64,000 nucleotides of DNA from NCBI GenBank assembly GCA_943737045.1, contig CALSFV010000204.1, positions 372,001 through 436,000 on the forward strand. Direction: 5' to 3'. Of this stretch, positions 1-12,800 are shown one piece after another; position 1 is the first letter of the stretch; each line of letters begins with the position of its first letter. A model generated the notes under the pieces. The model searched no databases and had not been told where the DNA came from. It was given only the letters and a program-made list of their open reading frames with translations. Both the position numbers and the translations under genes were made by a program. This stretch comes from Parapristionchus giblindavisi. Its lineage: Eukaryota; Nematoda; Chromadorea; Rhabditida; Diplogasteridae.

Positions 1-1100
1 GTGTGATCGCATGCAATGAAAATATTGAAATGATCATAACTTTCGAAGACAACCACATACAGTAACCGTCAGCGTACCATTGAATTCCTCTCGTCGAGCT
101 CTATCTATTGAGCTATTGAAAAGTTTCGGCTTCTATATTTTTAAGAACAATAATCAATAAAATCGATTTACGAAAAAACTAATTAAAATATCGATATGGC
201 AATGATGCAAGCGCATTCTCCTTGATATTCCGAAGAATTCTTCTGTTGACAGTTTGATACCAAAACTACATCCTGAAGAGCTACAGAGCTCCAAAGTCGG
301 CAATTTTCGGCGTCCAAAAAGTTTGACGACGTCTGCCGACGTTGAAAATGAAGATATGCAAAAAAGCTCGACGGTACGTTGTTAGGGACCATATAGACTA
401 CCAAAAAATGACCTCTGCTAATTTTCGATTTTTTCAATGTGCCACTGTTTATTCGAACCTTACGCGACACGCGTGTTATACTATGCATTAGTTAAAGTCC
501 CGGTGATTCGGACCACGGTTGTAAAACAGTTTTGAAATGCTATCAGCTTGCACGTCAGTTCAGCCTCTGTAATAGCGAAAAAAAATGCGCGTTTTCCCAC
601 TTATAAAGAGGGCGAGGCGGATGCCAGGCGGGTTTGGTGGGCTGAATTAGAGAGGGTGTGCGTGCGAGATGGCATCAAATGATTCTCTCTGTCACACTCT
701 CCGCCGCTCTGATTGTGAGTAATGAAGTATCGTCTCATTATTATGAGATTGTGAAAACACACCAAACAGCGCACCATAGTGATGGCAAAAGTCGCCTCAG
801 CATCTCTGTTGCCCGGCTATTCCCATCTCTCTCGCATTCTGAACTAACGTGCTTGCACCATAATAGTTTACCGGCATTATTTATGGGTGTCATTTATCAG
901 TCGTTATATATCAACTCCATGAGTGATTGAATCGAAAATTTCAGGATTTACGAAATTTACTGATTTATTTCTTAATATTATTTTGGATCAGAAAAAGAAC
1001 GAAAATAAATAAAATGGATGTTTATGGGTTTTGTTCAAAAACAACAAAATTTAAGAAAACCTAAATGTTGCAGCCTTGACTCGGACTTTGTGGGATATAT
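1..1100. other. No recognisable gene
   Basis: I see no convincing gene here. Short open frames exist on both strands but have no family motif and no clear GT-AG exon structure. A pyrimidine-rich stretch around 660-720 is open on the plus strand but looks like low-complexity sequence. Confidence 0.4.
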
Positions 1101-1183
1101 GCTAGTGTAGCAGCTCGGGAAGTGGTGGATGAAGAATCTAAAACCGATCGATTCCTCTACCCATTTAATCTAGATTATTCAAG

Positions 1184-1339
1184 GGAACTTCGGAAAAAAG
1201 CAGCTCTGGAGGTTCTCCCCGCGGTACAGAAAAAGTATGAAGAGATGAAGCTGAACATGAGAAGTTCCAGCAAAGAGAGAGCGAATATAATAATGTTATA
1301 TCGCAAAAAAACATGGAGATTGCAGGATTACAGATAGAG
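1184..1339 (+). pseudogene. bZIP-like exon fragment (zipper exon copy)
   Basis: This is a diverged copy of the second exon of the small gene at 11825-12282. It starts after the same TTATTCAAG acceptor-like sequence with ELRKKAALEVLPAVQKKYEE, then loses one base relative to the other copy, which shifts the frame. Past the shift, the SQKNMEIAGLQ-type segment is in another frame and the exon ends at a GT donor (AG then GTATGCC). The charged heptad-like pattern fits the start of a leucine zipper. No matching first exon is visible nearby, so it is probably a dispersed broken copy. The homology is clear; the bZIP label is inferred from the intact copies. Confidence 0.55.
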
Positions 1340-1411
1340 GTATGCCAGTCGCATCCTTATAAATACGTTTAATTACTACTCAAAATCGTAACTAAAATAA
1401 GGATGAACCTC

Positions 1412-1624
1412 CTCTGGTATTTCCAAACTATTATAGTAGTTTACTTACGTGACGTCACAGACTAGTAGTTTACTGCTAGTTTTCTACAAGTGAAACAACA
1501 TTTGACGCAATGCATTACCGTATTTTACACCACTTCTAGTAAACTTACGTTTAACTAGCCGTAGACTTGCAAGTCTACGGCTAGTGGGAAATACAATTAA
1601 ACTACTAGTTTGAAAATACCAGAG
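1412..1624. repeat. Fold-back MITE, about 213 bp
   Basis: The ends are inverted: CTCTGGTATTT at 1412 matches the reverse complement of AATACCAGAG at about 1624. The inner part repeats TAGTAGTTTAC-like words in both orientations, with a perfect hairpin core near 1558-1582 (CCGTAGACTTG / CAAGTCTACGG). No coding capacity. Confidence 0.6.
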
Positions 1625-2680
1625 TCTAGATACTAAAAACACATTAGCTTATTGAATTAATGTCGTTACAGACCGATATGGCCTCCTCCTCTATTAACAA
1701 GACCAAATGCGAAATGCAATTAAAATGGACAATGCGAGAATTACTATCCTGCTTGTAGGTGAACTATCTGCACTATAAGCATGGATATTATTACGATGAT
1801 GCATTTGCCATGCCTTCTCACGCTACCATGGTCTGTAGTATTTAACTTCTTGGGAACCATTTTAGAATCAATTTTCGGAAGATTTTTGATTTTTGGTAGA
1901 TTTGGAAGATTTTTGGAAGTACATAAAGTTCACTGAAAAATCTTAAATCATAATTAAAAGCTTGTTCTGAGACTTTAAGAAAAATCTTAATCAAGATGTT
2001 TTTAGAATGACATGGATGCGATTCCCGAATGTCCTTATAAGTGATCAAACTTTACTAATCAGATCAATTATGAGGTAGGATTTTTAAATATTTCAGCATC
2101 AATTTAACAGCATCACAAATTTTATCAAATTAAATTATTATTATTAATAGATGTACAAGAATAAGTATGCATGCACTTTAAATATAAATTTTTTGATTAA
2201 AGTATAATTGTCAAAGACTAAGTTCGTCAACTCTGACGGCACTACCTTGAATAATATACTATAACTATTCCTGGTCCACGATAGATTGGGAGTCTTCAGT
2301 ACGAAATTTCAATTTATTCATATCATGAATAATTCTAGATGAATACTTACGTTCCCTTCATCTAGTCTCCAGTATGATAATCCCTTAAAATCGTATCAAG
2401 ATATCGCTTCACAAAAGATATTTTCAGCTCTCAAACGCAACTTCACACCGGTGGCATCTTGTACAGAAGAGACAGGACTGAATCACCTACAATACAAGAC
2501 ACCTTCCTATCCCCGTAGATATGTACATTTATTCCCACCTTGTGTATTTTATTGATGTAGCAACCATGGGATGGATGCTTTATTTGTTCAATTGTACGGT
2601 AATTTTTCATCTTTTTCACCTTGTTATCTTATTTTTTTATTCTTCCCATTTTTAAATCTTATTTTGATTCAGTTACAATC
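1625..2680. other. Non-coding stretch with repeat pieces
   Basis: No gene recognised. The block around 2140-2220 resembles 31250-31310 and 45480-45540 (AGATGTAC, GCATGCAC and TAAAT words), so it is a dispersed repeat. The rest is AT-rich and without structure I can name. Confidence 0.4.
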
Positions 2681-2689
2681 CACATCGGA

Positions 2690-3897
2690 AGCCTCTAAAT
2701 AATCTATTTATTTTATTTTATTTATTTATCATACATCCAATAAAGATGTGACAACATTTGAAACAAAGAATAAATAAGTGAATAAGAGAATCGGGAAAGT
2801 GGGTGGTAGGAATAGGGGATAGAGAAGAGGGAAGAGGGAGGGGAGTGCACGTCTTCATATGTAGACTAAGATCAAAGATCAACATGATCTAGGATAGGTT
2901 GGCAAGACCTAGCGGGGGAGGAGTCCGCATTGATTCAATATATATCGGATTGAATCGAGTCTACTATGAGGAAGTGCATTAAAGTGATGTGATGGTAATT
3001 CCTAATTTTTCAATAAGGTCAGGGCAAGAAATCAATTTAGCTTTAATAATTGGGGTGCTATGTAATATGGTGGGTGAACCAGTAACACAATGTAATTTGG
3101 TCAGGAAACGGGCACACCTAACTGAAAAAGAGGAACGGAGGTTTTCACGTTTAGTTAAAGGAATATGAAATGCGAAACAAGATAATCGACCAAATGTAGG
3201 TTTAAAAACAAAGAAATGGCTAGATGGAAGATCTACTTCACAACGAAGAATCTTTAAAGCATAAATAATATCGATCACTGTTCTTCTATGATAAAGGGTA
3301 GGTAGATTGAACAGAGCTAATCTATCAATATACTGAGGAGGGAATACATCTCTATGGAAACAGCGATAAAATAGGAGACGAGTAAAAAGATGTGAAACTT
3401 TCTCTAATTTACGAACAAGGCCCTTAGATGAAGGGGACCATACGGGGGATGCATATTCAATAATGGGAAGGATATAACATTTAAAGGCGTGTATGTAAAC
3501 ACCGGGTTTAATGCAAGAGATAGAACGAAAAAGTAGATAAACTAAAGATGTGGCTTTCTTTGTAATAATAGAGATGTGTGAGGAAAAATTGAGAAGAGGG
3601 TCAAGGAAGACTCCTAAGTCACGGGTAGATAGAGATGAGGGTAGAGGATGAGAGTGGATCGAGTATGGAAGAGAGGGGTTGTTTTTGCCTATATAAAGTA
3701 CAGTGCATTTGTTTTGTGCAACTGTCAACTGCCATTTTTGACAGTATTCTACTATAAGTGAAATACCCTGAGAAAGTTGAGTATGAGAAGCTAATGGTTG
3801 TAATGGACTAAATGTAGAGTATAGTTTGATGTCATCAGCGAAAATTTTTATATCTATTAAAGGGAGAGGATCTATAACCCTGGGTAGTTCCGAAAGA
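2690..3897 (-). mobile_element. 5'-truncated non-LTR retrotransposon, RT C-terminal part
   Basis: Read on the minus strand, this encodes the end of a reverse transcriptase of a jockey/CR1-like non-LTR element. From about 3897 down it shows YLSELPRVIDPL, then the catalytic FADD motif (FADDIKLYS, near 3840), KWQLTVAQNKC, STRDLGVFLD and IIEYASPVWSP. These are the usual landmarks of the fingers/palm end and thumb. The stop lies at about 2979, followed by a 3' untranslated region with AT-rich tail sequence (2690-2975). The fingers, the SGVPQGS motif and the endonuclease are missing, consistent with the 5' truncation typical of target-primed insertion. The same 3' UTR stands alone at 40700-40925. 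Family placement within non-LTR clades is inference. Confidence 0.85.
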
Positions 3898-3899
3898 TA

Positions 3900-5047
3900 T
3901 ATCTCATGTTTTCCTCATTATAAAATGAGAATTTTTTAACGGATAGTTTTCTTACCATACACTGGTGGCGCAGTCGGTAGATAGTTTGGTCTATGTCCTC
4001 TCCCCACTGGTTCAGTTTTTTTCCAATGTCTCCCCTTTTGTAGAGTGTTTTCTGACTTTCTCAAAATACCAAATTTCCACAAACTGTTTCCGCATATAGG
4101 GAATTTCGCGATTCAAACGACACTTGATTGCTTTAATGATTGTTGTGAACCATGATACCATTTTACGCATCCTTTGCTCGTACCACAAAAATGGAAATTC
4201 GCGATGCAATAACTTTAAAAAAATCATAACTTCCTTCCAATGTTCTACAAATATCGAACCCTCCATCAAAAGATATTGAGACTCATCCATTCGGCCACCA
4301 CTCACGCGAGAAAGCGAGAAGGGGAATATGAAAATTTGTCGGCGGGAAATGTTCAATTTAAAAACATCTTCTTTTTGGAGACCTATAGAATGACGTATGT
4401 CTTTGACCTTTCTTCATATTTTTGATTTCTGATATTTGATCGGCCCTAGTGTATGAAGTTGGTATGTCATCTCCTAGATAGTGTTATATACATTTTATCG
4501 CAGCATCGACGGACAGGGACCAAGGGCAGGGCTTAAGCAAGCGGCCTCATATGCTTTTTTTCTGAAATTCAAGGTAGATGCTACGATAGGGTTGATCTAC
4601 CGATGTTTTATGCCAGATATTGATTTTTTTTAAATGCATACATCGTCTAGAACATGTTGTAATAAAAACAAAGTGAAGAATGACTGACAAATAACTTTAT
4701 TGACGACAATCGACCACGTTTCTACACCAAAATGAATCGAGCCAAAGAGAATGTGTCAAATGTCCCTTCCCGGATATCAGGAAGAAAAGGCAGAAATGGA
4801 ATGAAATGAGAAATGAGACCCCTGGTAAGTGGGAGGGAGGGGGAGAGTGTGCGCATATACAGAACAAGCACTGGAAGTTCGATATTTGATATATATGTCA
4901 AAGAGAAGTGTAATCTATGGTTGGTTATTCAATGTCTGACAGTTACGAAATTATACCGAAGATGAATAAGGGAAGAGTAACAAATATGTAAAATAATAAA
5001 AAATGATGAAAAATACCATACAACTGTGCAAATTTTTATTTTTTAGT
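3900..5047. other. Intergenic, no recognised gene
   Basis: Minus-strand 4012-4356 is an open frame of 114 codons with no recognised motif, and an overlapping plus frame is equally open, so neither is supported as a gene. Around 3967-4020 there is a TGGCGCAGTCGG box-A-like word followed by a degenerate box-B-like word, possibly an old tRNA-derived fragment. Confidence 0.35.
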
Positions 5048-5048
5048 T

Positions 5049-6364
5049 ATACAGTACAATCTCCTTTTGTACACGAGTAACACTGCGGCGCGCAGAGGCG
5101 CTCATATGCGCTCATCATTTATTTCTGCGTGTACTGAATACTTTTCGATTCTCAAAGTCTTAATCATGAGTTTCCGTTATGAAAAGTTGTTTTAATGACT
5201 TCTATTAATGAGAAAAAACAATTAAAAGGCAAATCACACTGGTCCGAAAATGTTTGGGTAGAGCAATTTTTGAACGACGCTAATCGTACTGTATGTTTAG
5301 CGGGAATTTTAAATTTTTAATGTTTTTCGTTTTTATGTGGTGTTACATTTTCAAAACGGGCGCACGCCGTCATTCGAAATAGTGTAACATTCCGAAACGT
5401 CAACGTCAACTTTGATTTTGAAGTGTTTTGGGTCCCAAGTGGAAAACCATTATTGTCAATTGTGATACGGTAAGATTTTCAAGTTGACGGAGACGTTTTC
5501 CGAAACGTATATACAGTACAGCAGAATCCCGCCCTTGACATGGGGCACCCCGGGTGTCCCGGGGTGTCCCCTCTGTCCCCTCGATTTTTTACGTAGTGAA
5601 TAAGGAATGTCAGCTCTTCAAATTGTTTGCGTTGTTTTGCTCCAGATTTGACCGAATTTATCAAGGAAAGTTAGGATTTTTTAAAAGCTTGCCAACTCAA
5701 CTGTTCTAAGGAAAAGAAATGCTGGAACGAAGTCACTTTGCGATAGAATTTGCCGAGCATGCGCGAGTTCTTCAAAATTTTCGCGCGGCATTTGTCAAAA
5801 ATTGAAAAAAATTAAAATTTTCAATATTTTTCTCAGGCTACGTAATTTATAAAATTCCAATCTTTCCATGATAAATTCGTTCAAACCTGGAGTAAAAGAA
5901 TGCAATCAATTTGAAGAGCTGATATTCCTTATTCACAGCGTAAAAATCGAGGGGACAGAGGGGACACCCCGGGACACCCGGGGATCCCATGTCAAGGGCG
6001 GGATTCTGCTGTACTGTACGGCGTGCGCCCGTTTCGGAAATGTAACACCACATAAAAACGAAAAACATTAAAAATTTAAAATTCCCGCTAAACATACAGT
6101 ATGATTAGCGTCGTTCAAAAATTGCTCTACTCAAACATTTTCGGACCAGTGTGATTTGCCTTTTAATTGTTTTTTCTCATTAATAGAAATTTTGTTTCAG
6201 TTTCTTTAGTCATTAAAACAACTTTTCATAACGGAAACTCATGCTTAAGACATTGAGAATAGAAAAGTATTCAGTACCCGCAGAAATAAATGATGAGCGC
6301 AAATGAGCGCCTCTGCGCGCCGCAGTGTTACTCGTGTACAAAAGGAGATCGGGCTGTACTGTAT
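5049..6364. repeat. 1.3-kb fold-back element with TACAGTAC ends
   Basis: A long imperfect palindrome centred near 5710. The outer ends are TACAGTACAATCTCC and its inverted match at about 6345-6364. Inner paired blocks include the CTCATATGCGCTCATC region (5100 against 6300), the ACACTGGTCCGAAAATG region (5240 against 6140) and the GC-rich GGGTGTCCCGGGG region (5541 against 5975). TA flanks both ends, consistent with a Tc1/mariner-type target duplication. Two mirror peptides with PGHPGCP words come from the GC-rich block and are not collagen. Confidence 0.75.
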
Positions 6365-6365
6365 A

Positions 6366-6855
6366 ATGAATGTCATGATAACTCTATCAATAAAATGCCC
6401 AAGGTGGGAATAAATGCATTTATGTGGGAGAGGATGGTTTTTAGTATTGTGTGAAATTCATTCTTGTCTCTTCTGCGCAGAAATGCTCCTCAAATTGTAA
6501 TCATGATGTGGTGAGAAGGATTCATTTGTTGAAGCGCCTCGGTTAATTTCGTTAAGAGCTGAAAATGACCTTTTGAAGCGATATATGAAAACGAGGAATA
6601 GTGCAAATCTATCAGAGATGAAGAATTTAAAGTCTCTAAGATTTTTTTGCTATTCTTTCACATATTTTTTTTCTTGCACTCGAACACTTTGTACTTGTTG
6701 AAACACCCTTGCGGTGTACGATAAATAAAAATAAAAAAAAATAAATAAGAATTATAAAAACACATACACGTACACCTACATCGTACTCGGTTTTTCGCAC
6801 TTTTTCTCTTTCGTATCATTTTTTCATGGATGTTGAGCACAATATTAGAACACAC
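6366..6855. other. Intergenic, AT-rich
   Basis: I see no supported gene. The 65-codon minus-strand frame at 6658-6855 is low complexity at its core. It borders a possible exon at 6860-6943. Confidence 0.35.
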
Positions 6856-6859
6856 TTAC

Positions 6860-9800
6860 TCGGTTCATGCGATGTCCCAGATTGATTATATGGCACTGCC
6901 ACATCATCGAATATCGTTGGACGTTCAGGACCGTTAGATTGCGCTGACTTTAAAATTATATTTTAAATAGAAATACCGCAAACAAATTAATATTATTATT
7001 AAATATAGAAAGCCGCAGTTACATGGATATTGGCCAATTGTGGATACTGGTAATTGGCAGAAGCTACTGGACCACGATTCATGTTGTTCTATAAATTCTT
7101 GATTAAAAATTGATGAAAAAAAGAATTCTTAGAACATATATACAATGCCAAATGGATATTAAATCTGGTAAGCTCAGTTCGCGCTAAAATATGTCAACGA
7201 TGGTATCACCAAAGCATTTGAATTAATGTTTCATCCAAAATCCTACCGGGTTATTAGCCATAGGCTGATTCTGGTAGTAGGGAGGAACGCTTGGACGACC
7301 ATCATTCATGTTATTCTGGAATATCTTGACTAAAAATAAAAAAAAAAGAATTCTTAGAACATATACACAATGTCATACGGTGACTAAATCTAGTAAGCCG
7401 CATTTCGCGTCAAATTACGTCCACGATGGTAGGACCAAAGATCCTAAATTGATGTTTCTTACAAGTCCTACCTGGATATGGGCAATTGGCTGATACTGGT
7501 TGTTGAAAGAAGCTGCTGGACCACCATTTACGTTATTCTAGAATATTTTGATCAAAAATTAAAAAAAAAGAATTTTTTTGAACACATTCAAAATGTCATA
7601 AGGTTATTAAATCTAGTAAGCCGCAATTCGCGTCAAATTACGTCTACGATGGTAGACGAAAGCTCATAAGTTGATGTTTCTTATAAAATCCTACCGGGAT
7701 ATTGGTCATTGGTTGGTACCAGGGCTGCGATTTTTTGTTTGGTATTTTTTTTTGTTTTTTTGGTTTTTTGGGTTTTTGAGATTTTTTTGTTTGGTATTTT
7801 TTTGTTTGGTTTTTCTGCAAAAATCAAAAAATAACAAAAAAATACGGATATTGAAAATTAACACAAAATTGCTTGAAAAGTTAGTTTGTGGTCAGTTTTG
7901 TTGGTAATTTTTTACCGCAAGATAATTTTGGGGAGTGTAATATTACGTAACAGTGTTAAAGAAGGAGACCCTAAGTTTTTTTCGTGATCAAACTGACCGC
8001 CAGGACTATAGATATCTCAATAAATACAAAACTAATTTTCTGTAAAATTATAGATGCCCCGGAATACTGTAATCCGAGCTGAAAGTTCGTTTTTGCACCA
8101 AGGAAATGCCAGGGACAACGCGCCTTTTCGAATTTTAAAGATGATTATATAGAAAAATGTAACCGGTAATCGAAAATGCGTGGCGCGGCTACCAGCGCTG
8201 AATACTATTAACTGAGCTGCACTGGCTACGCTTTCGTCTCTCGAATCAAATAGAGAACAGAATGTCACAAATGTAATTGGTCCCACGTTCTTCATGATAA
8301 TAGCGCACCAAAATTTCCAGATTTCCTTTCTTTGACCAATCAGTAAAATTCTGCCGACAACGAATCAATAGCGAATTTAGCTTCTATCTTTGATTTAGTT
8401 GTTAATTTTAAGAATTTTGACTCTCAATTAAGAGTAGTTGTTATTTAAAGGAAGGCTAACACGAGATGAAGTTAAAATTTTCTCGGAAAAGTGGGAAAAA
8501 ATAATTTAATGTTTTTTTTGGGTTTTTTTTGGTTTTTTTTGTTTGGAGAAAAATTTTTTTGTTAGGCCCAAACAAAAATTTTTTTGGTCGAAATAATTTC
8601 TTGTCCCAGCCCTGGTTGGTACTGGTAGTTGGCAGGAGCTGCTGGACCACCATTCACCTTATTCAAGAATATTTTGATCAAAAGTTAAGAAAAAAAGAAT
8701 TTTTTGAACACGTTCAAAATGGCATAAGGTTATTAAATCTAGTAAGACGCTTTTTGCGTCAAAATATGTCTAATGTGGAGTTAAAATCTTGGAAAAGTAG
8801 CAATCTTCTTTTTGTGTTAATTTTATGAATGTAAAAGTAGTTGTAAAACTAGCAATCCAACACTCGCGTAAAGGGGTTTGTATTGTAATAGTCTGTCAAT
8901 TACGAAGCTATGCTACTTTTCCAACTACTTTTGTAATCACAAAATTAACACTATTTTTCACTTTTCCATCTACTTTTCCAGGATTTTAACACCCCATAAG
9001 ATGGTAGGACCAAAGATCTTAAAGGGAAGGAGCAGATCAAAACAAGTATATGCTGATCTGCTAATTACGCCATGTTTGACATATTCACGGTGAAAAAATA
9101 ATTTAGAAAAAATAATTGAACGCTTTTTGAAATTTCAAAATTTTGTATTTATTAAATCGTTCCGACTATGACCTCTGATTTACGGTCATCTGCTAAAGAC
9201 CGTGCGAAGGCGTCTAGCTGTCCGCCGACAGATTTGACCAGACTTTTCACTTATTTCCAATGTTTATTGCTGTTATTCCGTTATATTTCTACTGTTGAAC
9301 TTTTGAGCTGTTAATGAAATCCTGTTTGAACTCGCAATCATTCATCTTTCGTCGTTTTTTCACTCGTTTCACGTGAAAATAGTGTAACTGTTTGCTCTGT
9401 TTTTCTTCACAATTCAATATATTCACTACTATACATTATCTATTCTTGTTTTCCATGTTATGCATCGTTACATTTGCCTTACGTGCCGACGCCGTAACAC
9501 CCTCCGCCGCATCTCCGTTGTTACGGCGGATGTTACGGCGTAGGCACGTAAGCTTACGTAAGGCCAATGTAACGATGCCTTACCACCATTCTTTTTCATC
9601 TTCTTTGTCGATCCTTTTCCTAATTTTCTTGCTCTTCTTCCTCCTCCTCCTCTTGCTGCTCTTCTTCTTCTTCTTCCTCTCCCATTTCTTCCTGTTCTTT
9701 TTCCGCTTCCCAGTTATTCAAATCATGTTAGTTCAATCATAATGCCATTTGTATAACTGTGTGGTGAACAGATCGTAATGGAAATAGCGGTGATCCATTT

Positions 9801-12800
9801 ATCATGCTCCCTTTCTTCCTCCTTTTCCTCTGATTATTCAAGGCGCCCATAACGGAAGGACCGCCAAGTAGTGGCCGCAAAATGACGGTCAACGAGAGTG
9901 GAAGAGACCTTGCAGGCTGGTATGGAGAAATAGCTGCAGACGTCGATAGGAGTACCAGCCTGCAGGTCTCACCCATTATCTTCAATCGTTTGATTATTAA
10001 TGTTTATGTTTCATATTAGAACAAATTAATTGTTAATGTTGCATTTTAATGAACAATAATTCTTTGTATTTCTTCATTGTTTCACATGAACATATGAATA
10101 TGAGCTGGGAATCTTGATCCCGGGTGTAGAGAGGAATTGAATCTTGTAAGTTTTTCAAACAAGTCATCCGAGTGTCCTTCGAACTAAGCAAATGGGTGAT
10201 ACGTTTCTGAGAATACATTGCTATGTGGTAAATATTGACGTCTTTTGATATATTGTTATATTGGTAGATCGTCGGACATAATTGTGATGCGTTTCGAACA
10301 CCACCTAGCTTCTGTTCATTTTGCTATCAATATTTTCAACCTCTAAAGTATCTCTTAACTCAATCTTAATCATCTGACCCATTCTTTTGTTATGTACAAC
10401 CGGTAGGATCACTCGTATAATCACTTATTGCAAGACAAGCGGGATAGTGACGATTCTTAATAATGCGTGGGATAGATTTTGCGATAGAGATGTGAGAGGC
10501 AGTGAAATAATTGCCAATTTTAATCATATAAACATGTTTAACAACTTTGAGAAAGGAAAAAAGAGTATTCATCAGAAAATACTCGGTCACAGTAATGTTA
10601 GTAAACGGCGCATCGGCCACACCGCGCGCACTCGCTAAATGTCCGCCGACTTCCACCACGTAAAAGTTTGAAGAGCTATGCCCATTAACAAATTTTTTCA
10701 AAAATTTTTTATATTAATTTTGGGTAGCGGAGTGATTCAAGCTACCATCTGAGCTCAACTTGATTTGCTCTTCATTATCCCTTTAAATTGATGTTTCTTA
10801 CAAATCCTACCTGGTTATGGGCCATATGCTGATACTGGTTGTTGAAAGAAGCTACTGGACCACCATTCATGTAATTCTAGAATATCTTGATTAAGATCTT
10901 TAAAAAAGAGTTTTGAACAAGCTTTAAATTATCATTTATAATTTATGAGTAAATTTTTCCGTATATAGGTAAATCTTCCAAATAATGATTAAAAGAAAGT
11001 TCAAAAGAATTGAAATATCACTAACAACAGGAGCAGGCATGGGTACTTCATCATTGCACCAAGTTCCTTGCTGACGAGTACATAACCACCGTTGAAGAGT
11101 TTCTACCTGTAATTAAACCGTATTTCAAATGTACTTTTTAATAGAGAAGTTTATAATATTGTGTAAAAAATTAATGTGTTCTAGTGAACATTGTTATTTT
11201 GAACATGCCCATGTGTTCCAATTTTCCCCTTTTTGGAAAAAGCTGTTAATTAGAACACATTAGAGACCACATATTCACTCGGAACACCTTTTGGTGTTCC
11301 ACTTTAACACTTCATTCTTCAGTGTATATATTTAAATTTACGGATAAAATAGGTATGAATAATGCTAATATATAGAGATTCCCGAGTATCTCAGTCTTCC
11401 TGAGCGCCCGCTCATTTTGCCCTGGTCATCGAAAATCACTGCCAACCGGAGTTCTGGGACTATCGGAAGTAATAAGTTTTTTTGGTTGCCATGCACGTCA
11501 GAGCCTACTCTTGATAAACGTGTTTAAAGATGGAGACCCTCGAGTTTTTTCGCAATAAGACTGATCGGATAGAATTATAGAGATTCATCGCCCGAATCGA
11601 AAGACATATCTGATATTGATTCCCGATATGTCTAAAGTTCACTATGCGAATTGAAAGTACAATTTTCAAGGCATGAAGAGAGTGCCCATCCGATTTGAAA
11701 TGGAGCAATGAAATGGAGCAGTGCAACATGTAATGAATTTTGGACAATAAGTTGATGATTGATTATCTTGCTCAGAGTGGTTCACGCTCATTTATGCTAC
11801 AATATTTGGCAGTAACTGACATACATCTCTTTTCAATCCCGTAATCTCCATGTCTTTTTGCGACATGATCTTCTTATGTTCAGCTTTCAACTCGTCATAC
11901 TTCTTCTGTACCGCGGGGAGATCCTCCACAGCTCCTTTTTTCCGTCGTTCCCTTGAATAATCTAGTGTAAATGTGTCGAGGAATCGATAAAGTCCGAATA
12001 AAATTAACTTTTTGGTTATGCAAATTTCCTTATTTTTTGGTTTTCAAGAAAAAATAAGCAATAAATGTATTTTGCGATTTTTTTATGGATCTCTAATCTA
12101 TCATAGAACAAAATGCCACTGCCTATTTTCCACGTTATTTTTGATATCTTTTTGACAATAAAATGATTATAATACCTGTGCAGAGCTTGTGCCGTACTAT
12201 TCCTACGATTTTTCTTCTCCTCCTTAGACTCGACAAGACCAACCGGAGTTTTGTACGATTCGTACTTTTTCGTTCGGCCCATTGTAGTATTTCTTAACGG
12301 AATGAATGATATTGCTATGAATGACTGAAAATTAATTGATTGATTTTAGACTTAAGACCACGAGAACAAGACGAGCAAGTTCCAAATGAAAGAGAAAAAA
12401 ACGAAAGAAATACTCACTGGTAAAGATGAGTGTCGACTAGTCAAGGGAAGATTGTTCACTTACTGATGAAGAAAAAGGAGGAGCAAGTCGAAGGGGCACT
12501 ATTCAAAACAATATTTGTTTTACTTTAGTAAGAGCTAAGAGCTAACAAGGGGATGGTCGCAACTGGTCCTGGCCATATGAGAAGGGAATACCATTACTAG
12601 GATCAGTTTTCGATGCTGATTACGAATCTGTTTTCAGAAAGTGCCTAATCGACCTGATTTTCGAGGAAATCGATATTTTAATTCGGAAATTCGTGTGGTT
12701 TCCGGCGCAAACCGTTCGGGTGGGCTGGTGAACTCATCTATAAACTCTCGCAATAGTTTACCTTACATTGCCAGATCTTTCCGATGCAATCCAAATAGTT

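Noticed and set aside
3962..4020. tRNA gene (TGGCGCAGTCGG box A)
   Set aside because: The box B region (TGGTTCAGTTT) is degenerate and no cloverleaf is evident.
4012..4425. Overlapping open frames on both strands
   Set aside because: No motif, no splice structure, and neither strand is favoured.
5479..6095. Collagen-like PGHPGCP / PGVPGCP peptides
   Set aside because: They are mirror translations of a GC-rich inverted block in a fold-back element; the Gly-X-Y run is only two or three triplets.
9392..9742. 116-codon membrane protein
   Set aside because: Hydrophobic Leu/Phe runs come from a TCTTCTTCC tract and the first half overlaps a MITE hairpin.
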